From Rheum nobile (lineage: Eukaryota > Streptophyta > Magnoliopsida > Caryophyllales > Polygonaceae), in the NCBI GenBank assembly GCA_027886185.1, contig WOAB01000585.1, forward strand, positions 248,001 through 312,000: a stretch of 64,000 nucleotides of DNA, read 5' to 3'. Below the pieces are notes generated by a model. It was not told where the DNA came from. It made no database searches and saw only the letters and a program-made list of their open reading frames with translations. This document shows positions 10,328-21,089 of this stretch, piece by piece; position 1 is the stretch's first letter, and every line of letters starts with the position of its first letter. The position numbers and the translations under genes are program-made.

Positions 10328-11706
10328 CTCTCCCCTTCTTGAGAGAGAATTGTCCTCAATTCGAGTACAATGTCTACAATCCACTTGATCACACGGGAGG
10401 CGTCATGGCTAGATGGGCGAGGAGTGGAGCGACCCCGGGCTGCAATCCGTCCCAACATAGGAGGTGATCCCGCAATAGTCCTAGAGCAAGTAAACTCAAC
10501 AAGCAATGGAAACGTTAGCCAACGGTGCGGGGGAGCCCTAAGGATGGCCCTAAGCAAGCCATTGGGGGGAAAAGTGGGACTAGTGGTAAAGATATAGCAC
10601 ATCCCAACATGTGGCCACCAAAAGCTCCAAAGATGAGTTACCAAATGAAGTATCCAACCCACCATAGTAGTGTAAGGGGTACCCTCGAGGCCAAAAGGAA
10701 ATGGAGGGTGCTCGGTTGGTAGTGGCGGGGAAAAAAAAGATATGCAACGAAGGCTCCTATGGATGTGCTCACCCAAAACATATATGGGGTCCCTCCCCTT
10801 CTTATACATGAGCAACCCGGTGAGAAAAACCATAGCGAAGTAATCCCAAGCGGGCGAAGCATGGTCTAAGGTCGTGTAATGGCCAGAAGGGTAGAACCCA
10901 GGCAAAGAGGGAACAAGTGGTGATGCAAGAGTATAATTCTCAAAGGTGGTGATATAGCATGTGTTCCCCAACTCAAAAGGGCACTCGAAAGCACCCTCAA
11001 GCAATAAAGACCTAATAGAAGCTCTATGGGCACAAGGATCAAGCTTGCGGACAAGGTAAAAAACAGCCCTAAAATGTTGCACAAAGTCATCCCAAGTGGC
11101 GCATGCCGGGGAAATAAGATTATAGGGTGGCTCGGGTGAATGCAAGGACAAGGGAATAAGAAGCATGAAAGTATAAGCACGAGGAGAAGAAAACCCATAC
11201 CGTGGAGACAAGATGTGGGTAATCTTGTCTCGATCCGTCTTGAACCACCCGTCATTGGGGAGAGGCCGATCGCCTTGATGGTTGAGCAATGGAGAGGCCC
11301 CCGGCGGTTGTGATGGTTTCGGCCAAGGGAGAAGCAAGGCCACATAGCGCATGATGGCGCGGTCAAGGGGAGCCTCCAAGGTGAAACAAGGGCGCCCGGG
11401 AGAAGGAGTCGGCGAACGGATGCGACGACAGACGAAAAGCATGCGGCGTTCACAACGCCCTTGGAGGGCAACCGGTGGGTGGTGCGCCGGCTGCCGGCTG
11501 GAGGCGGGTGCCAACCCGGGAGGAGGTACGACATGCTTGTGTCCCTCAAGGGCTTTGAGCCTATTCCTCTCAATTTGATCTTCAAGAACTTCACGGGGAG
11601 ACATGGGCAAGAGAGTGATCCGCTTCCCCTCATGGACAAAGGCAAAAGTATTGAGAAATAACATCGCACAAGATTTGATCAAAGTAGGAGCCAATAGAGA
11701 AAGCAA
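10249..11706 (-). CDS. Unassigned ORF X in place of pol (element B)
   Basis: An uninterrupted 485-codon frame follows the protease. Its first 60 or so residues hold the segment KRITLLPMSPREVLEDQIE, homologous to the segment after protease in elements D and E. Past about residue 70 there is no RT, RNase H or integrase motif. Instead the frame encodes a roughly 370-residue stretch rich in Pro, His, Leu and aromatic residues, with blocks such as ATWDDFVQHFRAVFYLVRKL and HLVTHLWSFWWPHVGMCYIF. The C-terminus crosses the purine tract and runs about 80 bases into the LTR. An overlapping 267-codon frame in another phase shows that stops are generally rare here, so openness alone is not proof. A deletion with frame change near 11650 separates it from the protease frame in this copy. 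I do not recognise the product. Confidence 0.45.
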   Translation of the reverse strand: MLSLLAPTLIKSCAMLFLNTFAFVHEGKRITLLPMSPREVLEDQIERNRLKALEGHKHVVPPPGLAPASSRQPAHHPPVALQGRCERRMLFVCRRIRSPTPSPGRPCFTLEAPLDRAIMRYVALLLPWPKPSQPPGASPLLNHQGDRPLPNDGWFKTDRDKITHILSPRYGFSSPRAYTFMLLIPLSLHSPEPPYNLISPACATWDDFVQHFRAVFYLVRKLDPCAHRASIRSLLLEGAFECPFELGNTCYITTFENYTLASPLVPSLPGFYPSGHYTTLDHASPAWDYFAMVFLTGLLMYKKGRDPIYVLGEHIHRSLRCISFFSPPLPTEHPPFPFGLEGTPYTTMVGWILHLVTHLWSFWWPHVGMCYIFTTSPTFPPNGLLRAILRAPPHRWLTFPLLVEFTCSRTIAGSPPMLGRIAARGRSTPRPSSHDASRVIKWIVDIVLELRTILSQEGESDECQTPINMDTQDPGKKAQARPFPE

Positions 11707-13784
11707 TGTGGCATTGCCTATCTACCACATTGCTTGTACCTTCGCCGAGCCCTTGGGGGCTATAGGGATGAGGATGAGCCGTGGTGGGGAGATGGAGCTT
11801 CCCGACCACGCGTGCATTGACAAAGTTGGCACATGACCCGCCATCGATGATCACACTAAGGGAGGAAGAACCCATGAGGCATCTAGTGTGAAAGAGACTC
11901 TCCCGTTGGCCTTGTGTGTCACCCTCATGGAGCGAAAGCACACGACGAGTCACTAAGCTCAAGGGAGCGGAGACTACATACTCAAGAGGGGCATAATCAT
12001 AGTTCTCATAAACGCCCTCCGCGGAAGCCTCATGCTTGTCCTCCGGAGCCTCCTCTTCATCATCAAAGGATTCATACCCACTAGTAGCGGTGAACAAGAC
12101 CCGCTTGGCGTTGGGGCAATCCCTTTGAATGTGGCCACGTCCGCCACACTTGAAGCACGCACGGTCGCTAGACCGCTCGGGGATGGGGGCCGGGGCACGC
12201 GTGCCGATGGTCGGCCCTCGGAGTGGATCACGCAGCCTAGTGGTGTCGGCGGTCTCGGTGGAGGTGGGCAGGCCTGAAGCGGGCCCGGTGCGCGGCTGTG
12301 GGGCAATAATGGTGGCCGTGGGAGGGCCCCAAGGGGGGCTGGTGCGCCGGCAAACCGAGAAGGTTGTCCACGGGCCCATGCGGCCTTCTTCTTCCGTTGG
12401 AGTTGATTGTAGATCTCCATGGCCGTGTGGGTGAGTGTGTTGATGTCCCGGATGGGGAGTAGGATCAATGGCTCATGGATGTCCACATCAAGGCCACGGA
12501 GGAACAAAGTGCGGAGAGAGGCGGGGGTTGTAGACACGTCGGCCTTGTGAATAAGCTCCTCGAGCTCGGCAAAGAACTCAAGCGGGGTGCGGGCGCCTTG
12601 GCGGGCAAGGGAGATTTGGAGGCGCATGTGCTCAAGGTAGTCTTCCGGCACATATCGCTTGGTCATGGCGTAGATGAGTTGGTTCCAAGCCTCAACCGGC
12701 GGTAAGCGGCGCCTCTCCCTCTCCTTGGTGAATCGGAACCACCAAGCCCGAGCATGGCCCCAGAATTGGAGTATGGCAATCTCAACCCTCTCATAGTCCT
12801 CATATTGGCAATGGTTGAGGGCATACTCCGTGCTTTGCTTCCAATCAAGGAACTTGGCCGCATCATACTCGCCCTCAAAGTGCTCGACGTGGACCTTGAC
12901 CTCCCGGCGTTGGCCATAGTGTGGGACGGTCCCGGCCGGATCACGCCGGTCATGGAACGGGCGGGCGGCTTGCTCACGTCTTCTAAAGTGAGCCGGCGGT
13001 GGAGGGAGCCAATGTGGTTCGCGCGATCCATATGGCGCCGGTGGTGGCCATGGTCTCGGCGGTCCAAATGAGGACGGGGGAGCAAGTCAGCCAAGGGGTC
13101 ATCCTCAAATGGCTCGAGGAAGACGTCATCAAACACATCATCTTCCTCATGGGCCCCAAACATGTCATCTCCGTCATCGAAGCCCTCATAAGTGCCATAC
13201 CCATAGCGGGGGTTGGGTAGGGCATCGCCGGCGGGGGCCCATGTGGCGCGTGGAGAGGTCTCTCCATCAAAGGGGGCGGCGGAGCGGTGAGGATGCCGGC
13301 CCGACAGCGGCCGAGCATCATGATGGCCGCGTGAGTCGGTGCGTACCCCATGGTGGTCGTAGTAGCTCGGCTCCCGGGGTGGTGGCAAGTGCTCGGCGAG
13401 TGTCCGGGCATCGGAGGGTGGTGAAGGGTACATGGGCGCCTTGCCCCGAGCTTGCGCCATGGGATCATGGAGGGGCTCCGCCAGGCCATGGGAAGAAGCG
13501 CCGGTGTCGATGGGCACAGACTGCGGTAGCGCCACGGGTGGCGCGGTGGGCCGAGAGATGGCGGCAATGGAGGCCAAACTAAGTTCGATGGCAGCCATGT
13601 GCGCGGCGTAAGACTCTTTTTCACGGAGTAGCATGGCTATCTCGGCGTGAGCCATACGCAATGCCTCGGCGGCTGCCTCCTTGGCTTGGTTCTCCTCGGC
13701 GAGCCTAGCTGGAAACGATGTGGGGGAGAGTATGGGTGAGGAGCTCCGCGGGCTTCTATGACCGGTATCCAAGGGAACCTCCAT
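11630..13784 (-). pseudogene. Gag-protease of element B, in several frames
   Basis: Gag starts at an ATG at 13784 with a coiled-coil-like, Ala/Glu-rich segment (LAEENQAKEAAAEALRMAHA), followed by an Asp/His-rich region. The capsid-like core lies at about 12470-12960, including AWNQLIYAMTKRYVPEDYL, and needs frame changes near 12960 and 12380. The CCHC knuckle is CFKCGGRGHIQRDC (about 12130-12170). Protease follows with VIIDGGSCANFV. After the CDVIS segment about 22 codons present in D and E (the ILLGRPWQFDRRV region) are missing, and the frame shifts. Together this is the structural half of a Ty3 polyprotein. It is not translatable in one piece here. Confidence 0.75.
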
Positions 13785-15023
13785 GTGTTGGCTCTCCTAC
13801 AAGAAGACCACAAGCAAACCAAGTAAACAATTCCCAATGCACAAGGAAAGTAATTTATAAAGGACAAATAAAAGAAAAGAGACTAAGACAAAAGCAATGG
13901 CTCACACCAGGGTTGACAAGGAAAAGCGAGAGATGTAACTTACATAGGAAGACAAGGTCAAGGTGAAGGCAAAACGACCACCCTATGGGCCCCAAAGGGA
14001 CGAATTGACAATGGCAATGGCGAGAGGAATATGTAGAGAAGGGCTTAGTGTCCTAAGTTGCCAAGTGAGGGCGAGAGAGCCCACCAAGGGTTGTGGCCCA
14101 ATGTGAGGTGAGAAGTGCGACCTACCCTTTGCTTGACTTTGCTTCGTTTTCGTTCCTTTTTTTTTTTTTTTTATTGGGTCCTTTGCCTTTTGTTGGGACC
14201 TCTTGTAATAAGCTTGGCTTTTTCTAGTGCAAAGGGAAGCCTAAGGTGATGGTGTTTGAATTCAAGGAATGGACCACAACACTTTTTTTGTAGAGAGTGA
14301 CAACAAGGGTATTCAGTTTTTTTTTATGATTAGACGTGCCAAGTCACCAATTGAGGGGTGTGACAAGGCTAGGAGGAAGGTGAGAGAGTGGTGCCCAACC
14401 ACTAGCAAATTCGGCCCATGTGGCACCCACTAAGAAGCTTCTTGCCCATCATCCACTAACCTATCATCTTATAGGTACAATTTGGCTTTTACTCAAAATA
14501 GACTAAGGGGACACGAGGACCAAGAGAAGGTGGGAAAGGCCTCTCCCTCAAAAGGACAAAGTACATCAAGGACAAGGTACACACAAGGACAACAATTCAA
14601 AAATGGAACAAGCACAAGCAAGGGCCGGCTGGGGGGGGGGGGGGGGGGGCGGCAGGTGAGAGGTGGTGGGCTGGGCTACGGTGGCAGGGAGGGTGGTCCG
14701 GCGGACGGAGGTGGTGGAGGTCGCCGGAGATGGGTTTTGTTTTGTGTTTTTGGGCTGTTTTTGGGAGGGGAACTAGGAACAACTAAGCTAAGCATGAAAA
14801 TAGCATGAAAAACATGAAAAAATACATAGAAACCAAAGAAAAACTGAGCATGCAATTTCAACACAAAGCAAGAAGAAACAAGAAAAAAAATTCTAGCTAG
14901 CAAGGAAGACAAAGAGCAAAACAAAAGGAACCATGGAAGCAACAAAGGAGAACATGCTAGCTATGGAAAAGAACCATGAAAAACGAAATTTGCAAGGGAG
15001 AAGATGACTTAGCTTGGGCTTTT
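13785..15023 (-). other. Leader of element B with a C19 homopolymer
   Basis: This is a non-coding stretch between the primer site and gag. It holds a run of 19 G on the plus strand at 14631-14649 (19 C in the element RNA), a T-rich run near 14159-14172, and purine-rich blocks. No coding frame is convincing. Packaging signals would be expected here but none can be named. Confidence 0.6.
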
Positions 15024-15038
15024 GGCTCTTGATACCAA
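15024..15038 (-). other. Primer binding site of element B
   Basis: On the minus strand this reads TTGGTATCAAGAGCC, one base after the LTR end. It resembles the initiator tRNA-Met type site, with one base changed relative to the TGGTATCAGAGC form. Confidence 0.75.
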
Positions 15039-15039
15039 T

Positions 15040-15769
15040 TGATGAGAAACAACCCTCCAAAGGTGAGGCTTTGCCCCTCTAGAAGCTAGATCTAGACCAA
15101 GGGGAGCCTTCTTCTCCTTCCTAAGCTTAGGAGCCCTTCAATGGCAGCCAAGAGAGAGAGGGAGGGCGCCAGACTGAGGTGTGGCCGTGAGGAACCAAGG
15201 AGGTGGCGGCGCCGGCAAGCCCAAGGAAGCCCTCCTTGGGGGTTCCTTGGCCGTGAAGAACAAGGACCGAGATGCACTTGTGGTTCGAATGGTGATTCGT
15301 GAAAGAGTGAGAGATTTGAGAAGAGAAGAGTGTTGAGAGAGTTTGAGTTGAGAGAAGTCAATTGGAGACCTTAGGGGAAGTTTTCTCTACCCAAGGTATA
15401 TTCCAATTCTCTATTCTTCAACTAAAATGACAAGGAAGCCAAGGGAAGGCTTAAATAGTCTAGGGTTTTTGGGAGTGGGCTAGGAGCCATAGGCACATGG
15501 GTCCACACGCCCATCCACTAGATAAATACCCTAATCATCCAAAATTAAAAGGCACTAACATAACTTAATTTCCAAAAAGGGAAAAGGGATAAAAACCATA
15601 AAGGCTTGGATAGGAATGCGCGCTTGAATGCCTTGGAGTCGAAGCATCGGATGCTTGATTGTCGTGGCATTTGAAGCGACGGCGTTTTGGCTACTCCGGG
15701 AAGGGTCGGGCTCGGGCCTTCGTCCTCGGGCCTTGAGTGTCCATGTTGATGGGTGTTTGGCACTCATCA
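15040..15769 (-). repeat. Complete 5' LTR of element B
   Basis: This LTR is 730 bp, bounded on the plus strand by TGATGAG and CTCATCA, which are near-perfect inverted termini. The inner 440 bp match 9887-10327 closely. It sits inside the C LTR: the following bases GTACCCAAAACACCGG recur at 27810 in the other C LTR. Confidence 0.88.
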
Positions 15770-15825
15770 GTACCCAAAACACCGGTAACAACTCCTAGTT
15801 AAACCCTACAAAGTAGCGCTGATCA
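15770..15825 (-). repeat. Remnant of the 3' LTR of element C
   Basis: Fifty-six bases match 27809-27864, with two or three differences. The LTR terminus is TGATCA. Beyond 15770 element B interrupts it, and the rest was lost. Confidence 0.88.
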
Positions 15826-15840
15826 AATTCCCCCATGCTT
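15826..15840 (-). other. Polypurine tract of element C
   Basis: On the minus strand AAGCATGGGGGAATT abuts the LTR terminus TGATCAG, in the position and with the composition expected for plus-strand priming. Confidence 0.75.
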
Positions 15841-17184
15841 AAACCTTGCTCGTCCTCGAGTAAGCTAAAATAAACCTACTCCTCCAATCAAATCCCCAAG
15901 GTCTCAGGAAGCACAGAAAAACCATCTCCACTAAGAAATTGCACCTAAACATGAACTCCAAGGCACCAACACAATAAGCTCAACACAACATAACACACAA
16001 CACCAAGCTTAAAGGAAAGCAGAGTACTTCCCCCAAGTTTATCCCGAACACCATAGAGTGAATAAAAATCTAAACCTAGCCTCCATCTATCTTCTTATAC
16101 CTCCTAGAGTGACCTACCCGAATCCTCCTTATATCTCCTCTTCTTATGTCACCACGCCGGTAAAATGAGGAATCCTAAAAATCACTCTTCCTCTTTTCAC
16201 TCATTTTGCCAAGGCGCCCTTTCGGGTTTTCACCAAGCCACTCATTTCATTTTTCAATAGATGGGCTCATATAAAACTCACATCACTCTTGACCTCATAT
16301 TACCCCAGCCTAATGCTGGTCCAAGCCACCTACTTATTGCATAAGCCGCCCTTTCGGGTTTTCGACTTATCCCAGAATTTCTTATTTTGCCTTTTTTCAA
16401 ATTTTTGGCTTTTTTTTTTTCTTTTCTCCTCAGACGACCAACAAGTATAGAACAATCTCCCATGCTTAAATATTGCATTGGCCTCAATGTAATGAAAGAC
16501 AAAAAAGAATGAAGCACAGGGAAAAACAAAAAAGTACTTACAACCGCCGAAGAGTTGGCTTGGACAGGAAAGTTGGTGCTGGCGGTATATCAATATAAGC
16601 ACAGGTCTCTGGTGTTGCGGCGGTCTTCAAACTCAATCTCTACCGTGCAACCAAATGGAACCACTGTAAGGTCTAGTGGCATGTCAGGGAAATCGGGGAT
16701 GCACAGCCTTCAACGAACACATAGCGGAGCCCAGATGGAATCGTGTGGCGGGCTCTAGTGTTCCTCCTCCTCAGCTGTCGAATGTCGGGCCATCATCGTT
16801 GCCAAATAAAATGTGGGGCGAATGACTCCTCCTTGGCAGCATGATGCGCACCATTGCTCGTAGTAGAACTCAGACAGCTGGCCCTCCGGTAGAACTTTTT
16901 TTTTTTCAAAAATAGGAGACTTACAGTGGGTTTTCCGCGACCGCGGAAAAATTTCCACGCCCGCGGAAATGTATCTGGTGCGTAGTTCACCGTCTTCGAT
17001 TTTTGGCTCGGGTCTCCTTCCTGCAGGTTAGTCTAAAGCAAAAATAAAAACAAAAGCAAAAACAAAACAAAACAAATAACAACTAAAGACATGGAATGAA
17101 AAGACAAGAAAGAAGTACATACCTCGGGTTGCCTCCCGAGCAGCGCCTTAGTTATTGTCGTGGCTCGACCTGGTGCTCTCCAAC
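15841..17184 (-). other. Non-coding 3' region of element C with CCGCGG palindromes and a hairpin
   Basis: No supported gene. A pseudo-palindrome of 20 bp (TTTTCCGCG with its complement) lies at 16931-16950. A short hairpin at 17122-17139 has arms CTCGGG and CCCGAG around a 6-base loop. Pyrimidine-rich runs occur near 16397-16425 and 16898-16910. RT, RNase H and integrase would normally be here. Confidence 0.6.
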
Positions 17185-17928
17185 TCAACTTGGGTTGCTT
17201 ACATCAACTGAACACTCGGGGTCTCCATCAGGAGGGTGTCGCTTTGAATCGTCTATGCTGAATCTGACCCTCAACCCGTCAAACTCCATTGTGAGCGAAC
17301 CACTACTCACATCAATCTTGGTTTTCGCCGTGTTCATGAACGGCCTTCCGAGCATCACAGGGGCTGCGGTTTTATCTTGCCCTATATCCAGCATAAAGAA
17401 ATCCGTAAGAAAAATAAGTTTGTCCACTTCTACCAGCACATCCTGCACAACTCCTTTGGGATACACATAGGAATTATCCGCCAGCTGGATCACAATCCCC
17501 GTCTTCTGTAATGGTCCTGGCTCTAAAGATTCATACAGTGAAAGAGGCAGAACGTTGATAGAAGCACCCAAATCCAGCATGGCTTTTTCAAACATGGTGC
17601 CACCAATCTTGCAGGGAATAGTAAACATGTCCGGATTACTGCACTTCTTTGGTAACCGCTTTTGCAGCATAGCGGAAACGTTCTCACTGACCTTGACTTT
17701 CTTCTTCTCCTTTACCGCTTTCTTGTTCTTTAATTTGCATTGCTCTTTCAAGAATTTGGCAAAACGAGGGATGCTCTTACAAAGTTTTATCAAAGGAATA
17801 TTTACCTCGCAGTTGCTGAAGGTATCGAATAACTCCATGTCATTTTTTGGTCTCCTGGTGTCCTTTAGAGCCTCGGGAAAGGGTGCGGGTCGTTTCAACG
17901 AACCGAGCGGAGGGAAGTTGGGCCGCAC
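17185..17928 (-). CDS. Athila-type retropepsin domain of element C
   Basis: This is a 247-codon frame with the segments CKIGGTMFEKAMLDLGASIN and VMLGRPFMNTAKTKID. DLGA is the active-site form found in this group of plant Ty3 proteases, and LGRPF is the usual flap-side segment. A basic KKAVKEKKKVKV segment precedes it, typical of the gag-protease link. The protein would cut the gag polyprotein. The frame is intact over the domain but separated from gag by frame changes near 18160 and 18490. Downstream of the stop near 17186 no RT follows. Confidence 0.8.
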   Translation of the reverse strand: MRPNFPPLGSLKRPAPFPEALKDTRRPKNDMELFDTFSNCEVNIPLIKLCKSIPRFAKFLKEQCKLKNKKAVKEKKKVKVSENVSAMLQKRLPKKCSNPDMFTIPCKIGGTMFEKAMLDLGASINVLPLSLYESLEPGPLQKTGIVIQLADNSYVYPKGVVQDVLVEVDKLIFLTDFFMLDIGQDKTAAPVMLGRPFMNTAKTKIDVSSGSLTMEFDGLRVRFSIDDSKRHPPDGDPECSVDVSNPS

Positions 17929-17956
17929 ATAATCATCTAGAACATCAGAGGCATAA

Positions 17957-17968
17957 CCGCGATCGCGG
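17957..17968. repeat. CCGCGATCGCGG palindrome in element C coding DNA
   Basis: A perfect 12-bp palindrome lies in the gag-protease spacer, with near copies at 17980-17988, 18027-18038, 18046-18057 and 18097-18106. Identical 12-mers occur in the C LTR at 27452 and 27540. Confidence 0.8.
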
Positions 17969-18158
17969 CTTGGGGCCCACGGTCGCGGCTCTTCGTTTGT
18001 GGAATCTGGGCATACAGGGACTTTTCTGCGATCGCGGATTTCTGTCCGCGGTCACGGAAAAGCGTCGATTTTTTCTTCTGATTCAGCACGAACTCCGCGG
18101 TTGCGGATTTCTTTTTGTTGGCCACGACCTTCATCTACTTGTGTTCCGCTCCTCAGCG

Positions 18159-19274
18159 TCATGGCCTATAGTTTACTACCGTTTGAGATGGTAGTTTTCC
18201 CAAATCCTGGGCTTCCAGCTTGCCCACTGTGACGGAGATCTGCCCCACTCGCGTCTCCAAGTTCTGAAAACTAGTCTTTGTCACTTGCTGATGTTGGTTC
18301 ATCTTGTCTGCTAACGTTAGCATATTCCGAGCAAAAGTTTCCTGATGCTTGACCACTGCTTGAATTTGTTGGGCCATAGTGTTGGCCAACGTTTGAATTT
18401 GTGACCCCTTCTCTTGATTCGATTGGATCATAGTGCTAGCCAATGTCGATATGCTCTGGGTGAGAGATTTGATCATGTCATCACTGGTCATAGATGAACT
18501 TGAGCTCTGGCTTTGGGGTCTTGGTCATATGGAACTCTATATTGTTGTTGTTGCCCCCCAAGCAGCTGATATTGTTGTGGACGCAGTGGGAACTGTGGTG
18601 GCCTCTGTTGAAACTCCTGGTCATCACGACCCTGAGGATGATTCTGCTGATTCTCGTATCTCAGATTAGAGTGATCTCTCCACCCTGGATTGTAAGTGTT
18701 GGAGTACGGGTCATATCTTGGTCTAGGGGGGCCGAAGCCTCCAATGGCATTCACTTCAGCAATAGGTTGAAGAAGTATTGGGCAGTTGTCAGTGGGGTAC
18801 AGCGGATCATGACAGATTCTGCAGGCCTTAACTGCCCTTGCTGCATAGGGGCTCGCCCTTTTGTTGAACTGTCTTGAGCCCTCAGATAGCTCAAAGAATA
18901 CTTCAAAAGCTATAGCAAGAGTCTTGTTTAGAATATTTCCTCCACATGCTACGTTCACCATTCTTCTATCATTATCCAGAAGTTCTTCATACAAATAATG
19001 TACGAGGTCTTGGTCAGAGTATCCATGATAGGGGCAGCTTGATATCAACTTCTTGAATCTCTCATAATCATCATACAACGTCTCAGAAGCATGTTGTTCA
19101 ATGTTGCTGATACTTTGCTTTAGGCTATTGAGCTTCATCGCAGGAAAGTACTTCTCTAGAAAGGCTTTCTTCATCTCTGCCCAAGTATCTATGCTCCTTG
19201 GGGCCAAATAATAGAACCAATCATTGACCGCATCCTTTAGAGAGAAAGGAAAGGCCCTCAGCTTGATTTGGTCC
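18159..19274 (-). pseudogene. Gag of element C, part downstream of the Sirevirus
   Basis: Minus-strand gag continues from the part at 26072-26303. It has a Retrotrans_gag core (TWAEMKKAFLEKYFPAMK, ETLYDDYERFKKLISSCPYH, DLVHYLYEELLDNDRRMV), then a single C-x2-H/C-type segment (CRICHDPLYPTDNC) and a Gln/Tyr/Pro-rich stretch to about 18490. A one-base frame change then leads into a Met/Gln-rich coiled-coil-like segment (SLTQSISTLASTMIQSNQEK) ending at 18159. Such long gag with a coiled tail is usual for Athila-like elements. Confidence 0.8.
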
Positions 19275-20192
19275 TGTTGAATTCCTTAGGTTTTGATAGT
19301 GACAAACATTCAACTAATATGGGTACTAAGTGTTTCAGGAACAAAGACAGTTGTCTCAGGGAACCATTGCAGCGAAGGATCGAAGAGGGAACAAAGCTCT
19401 GTTCATGTGCTTTGTTACCTCTGAAGGACCAACATCGTCGAACAAGATCGAAGCTGCGAATGGAAAGAAGAATCCAGCGTGCCATTTATGGAAACAAATC
19501 AAACGCAGAATCATGCACGCGGTCAAGGATGAATGACTTCGGCTCCAAGGATCAAGCCAATTTGAGAAGATATGGAGAGAGAAGCCCGATCGTTTTATCT
19601 TAGGAAAACCTTCCTAAGATAAGATAATTGGAGAGAGAGTACTCTATCTTATCCAAATATATTAATTTATGGAATCCTTCCTTCAAATTAATATAGACGG
19701 CTGGGATATTATTCCCTCTACAAAATCATATCTTCTTGTTGCCTTATTTGGATAAATCTTATCTTGTTACATTTAGGGTTTGCCGAGTTGTATTTAATAG
19801 AGGTATGGATTCATTTCTATGTAACGACGACGACGGAAAATAGAGAGAACGAAAAGAAGAAAGAAAAGAAGTGAGGTGTGTGTAAGTCTTTAAGGGTTGA
19901 GTTTGATTCATCGTTGTAGAAGAGGTTTCGAGTCTAGCTGGTTGTTTAGATGTCGAAGTCCAGGATACAAGTGTAATCAAGCAAGAAATCAATAAGACAA
20001 GTACACGCTTCAAAATCCTCTCAAGCGAAAGCTTGAAGGTAGTGGTTTTTCCTTGAAAAGTTAGTTTTGCTAATCAGGGTTTTCACTATATATCGTGAGT
20101 TCGTTCGTTATCTTTCTTGCTATATTTATCCGCTGCAACTTCTGTGGGAACAAAACTTTTGTTCCCTCAGATGTAACTCTAACGATCCAATA
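19275..20192 (+). repeat. 5' LTR of Sirevirus S
   Basis: Starts TGTTGAATTCC and ends AACGATCCAATA. The last dinucleotide is TA instead of CA, a single change from the 3' copy. It is 918 bp, the same length as the 3' LTR. Confidence 0.93.
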
Positions 20193-20194
20193 AT

Positions 20195-20207
20195 TGGTAT
20201 CAGAGCC
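20195..20207 (+). other. Primer binding site of S
   Basis: TGGTATCAGAGCC is complementary to initiator tRNA-Met and lies 2 bases beyond the 5' LTR. Confidence 0.9.
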
Positions 20208-20252
20208 TGGTGCTCTAGATTGTTTGTTTTAGTTACAGATTCTGCAGGAAAG

Positions 20253-21089
20253 ATGTCGTCAGGAAATGCCTTGGATAGAGACTCTCAAGAAGGTGATGTA
20301 GATGTGGCTCTCATCACTCAAGCCATGAAGAAGATATGGTCTCGAAGCAAAGGCACTAAAGGTTCGGTCATGGTTCACAATGACATGAAGAAGGTTGTCT
20401 GCTCTCACTGCTATGACAACGGACACTTCGCAAAAAGGTGCCTCAACAAAGCGGCAGGTTCTTCTCAGGTCTTCAACGAGGAACAAACGAGGATTGCGAA
20501 GTGGGGTGACTGCAGCTCAGATGATGAAGCATCTCCTCTCTCAAAGGATATCTGCTTGATGAGCTCAAAAGGTCACAACGTATCAGAAGGTGGTTCTCAT
20601 AAATCCGAGGAGGAAGCAAGGAAAGACTCTTGGCACCTTGACAGTGCATGTTCAAGTCACATGACAGGGAACAATGAATGGTTTACTTCTCTTTATCCAG
20701 CCTCAGGGGCATCGATAACTTTTGGAAACAAGAGTAAGGGTGAGGTTTGTGGTATCGGTATGGTAAGACTCTCTAAACACATCACTGTGAATAATGTGAA
20801 TCTAGTGAATAATCTCAAGTTTGATCTATTTAGTGTGGCTCAACTATGTCAAAACAGAAAAAATTGGGTAGTCTTTACCACTGATGATTGTCATGTTGAG
20901 TGTCTAAGTACAGGGAAAATCTTACTCAAAGGGATCTGTGACAACAATGTCTATAAGGTCGACCCTGCTTTCATCCCTGACAAGGACCTATGTTTGTCGT
21001 CTATTGCTGAGACGACAGACTTGTGGCACAAACGCTTTGGACATGCTAGCCTTCAATTCCTATCCAAACTTCATAGACAAGAGAAGTGA
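20253..21089 (+). pseudogene. Short gag remnant, CCHC and protease of S
   Basis: The ATG at 20253 follows the primer site by 45 bases. Only about 50 residues precede the knuckle CSHCYDNGHFAKRC, against several hundred in ordinary gag, so the capsid region is deleted. Protease has WHLDSACSSHMTGN; the alanine replaces the glycine of the D-[ST]-G triad. The GAG-pre-integrase block LWHKRFGHASLQFLSKL follows, and the frame ends at 21087-21089. Integrase resumes one frame over, after a small deletion near 21070. Confidence 0.85.

Larger units (their letters stand above)
9887..15769 (-). mobile_element. Non-autonomous Ty3 element B with CRM-like gag-protease and an unassigned ORF
   Basis: It reads right to left: LTR (15040-15769), primer site, leader of about 1.2 kb, gag with CCHC knuckle, protease, a long open frame without RT-like motifs, purine tract, then a truncated LTR (9887-10327). 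No RT, RNase H or integrase motif is present. The gag-protease part resembles that of elements D and E, so B looks like a derivative using partner enzymes. Its right flank begins GTACC inside the C LTR; the corresponding left flank is missing because of a deletion at 9886/9887. Confidence 0.85.

Noticed and set aside
10866..11669. 267-codon minus-strand frame overlapping ORF X
   Set aside because: It is out of phase with the conserved post-protease segment and reads as low-complexity Leu/Ser/Pro; it is a shadow of the same C-rich DNA.
13109..13582. 157-codon plus-strand frame opposite the B gag
   Set aside because: It mirrors the Asp/His-rich gag on the other strand and has no family features.
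20067..20252. Extended N-terminus upstream of the ATG at 20253 in the Sirevirus
   Set aside because: This part of the frame is LTR and primer-site sequence; the coding start must lie after the primer site.
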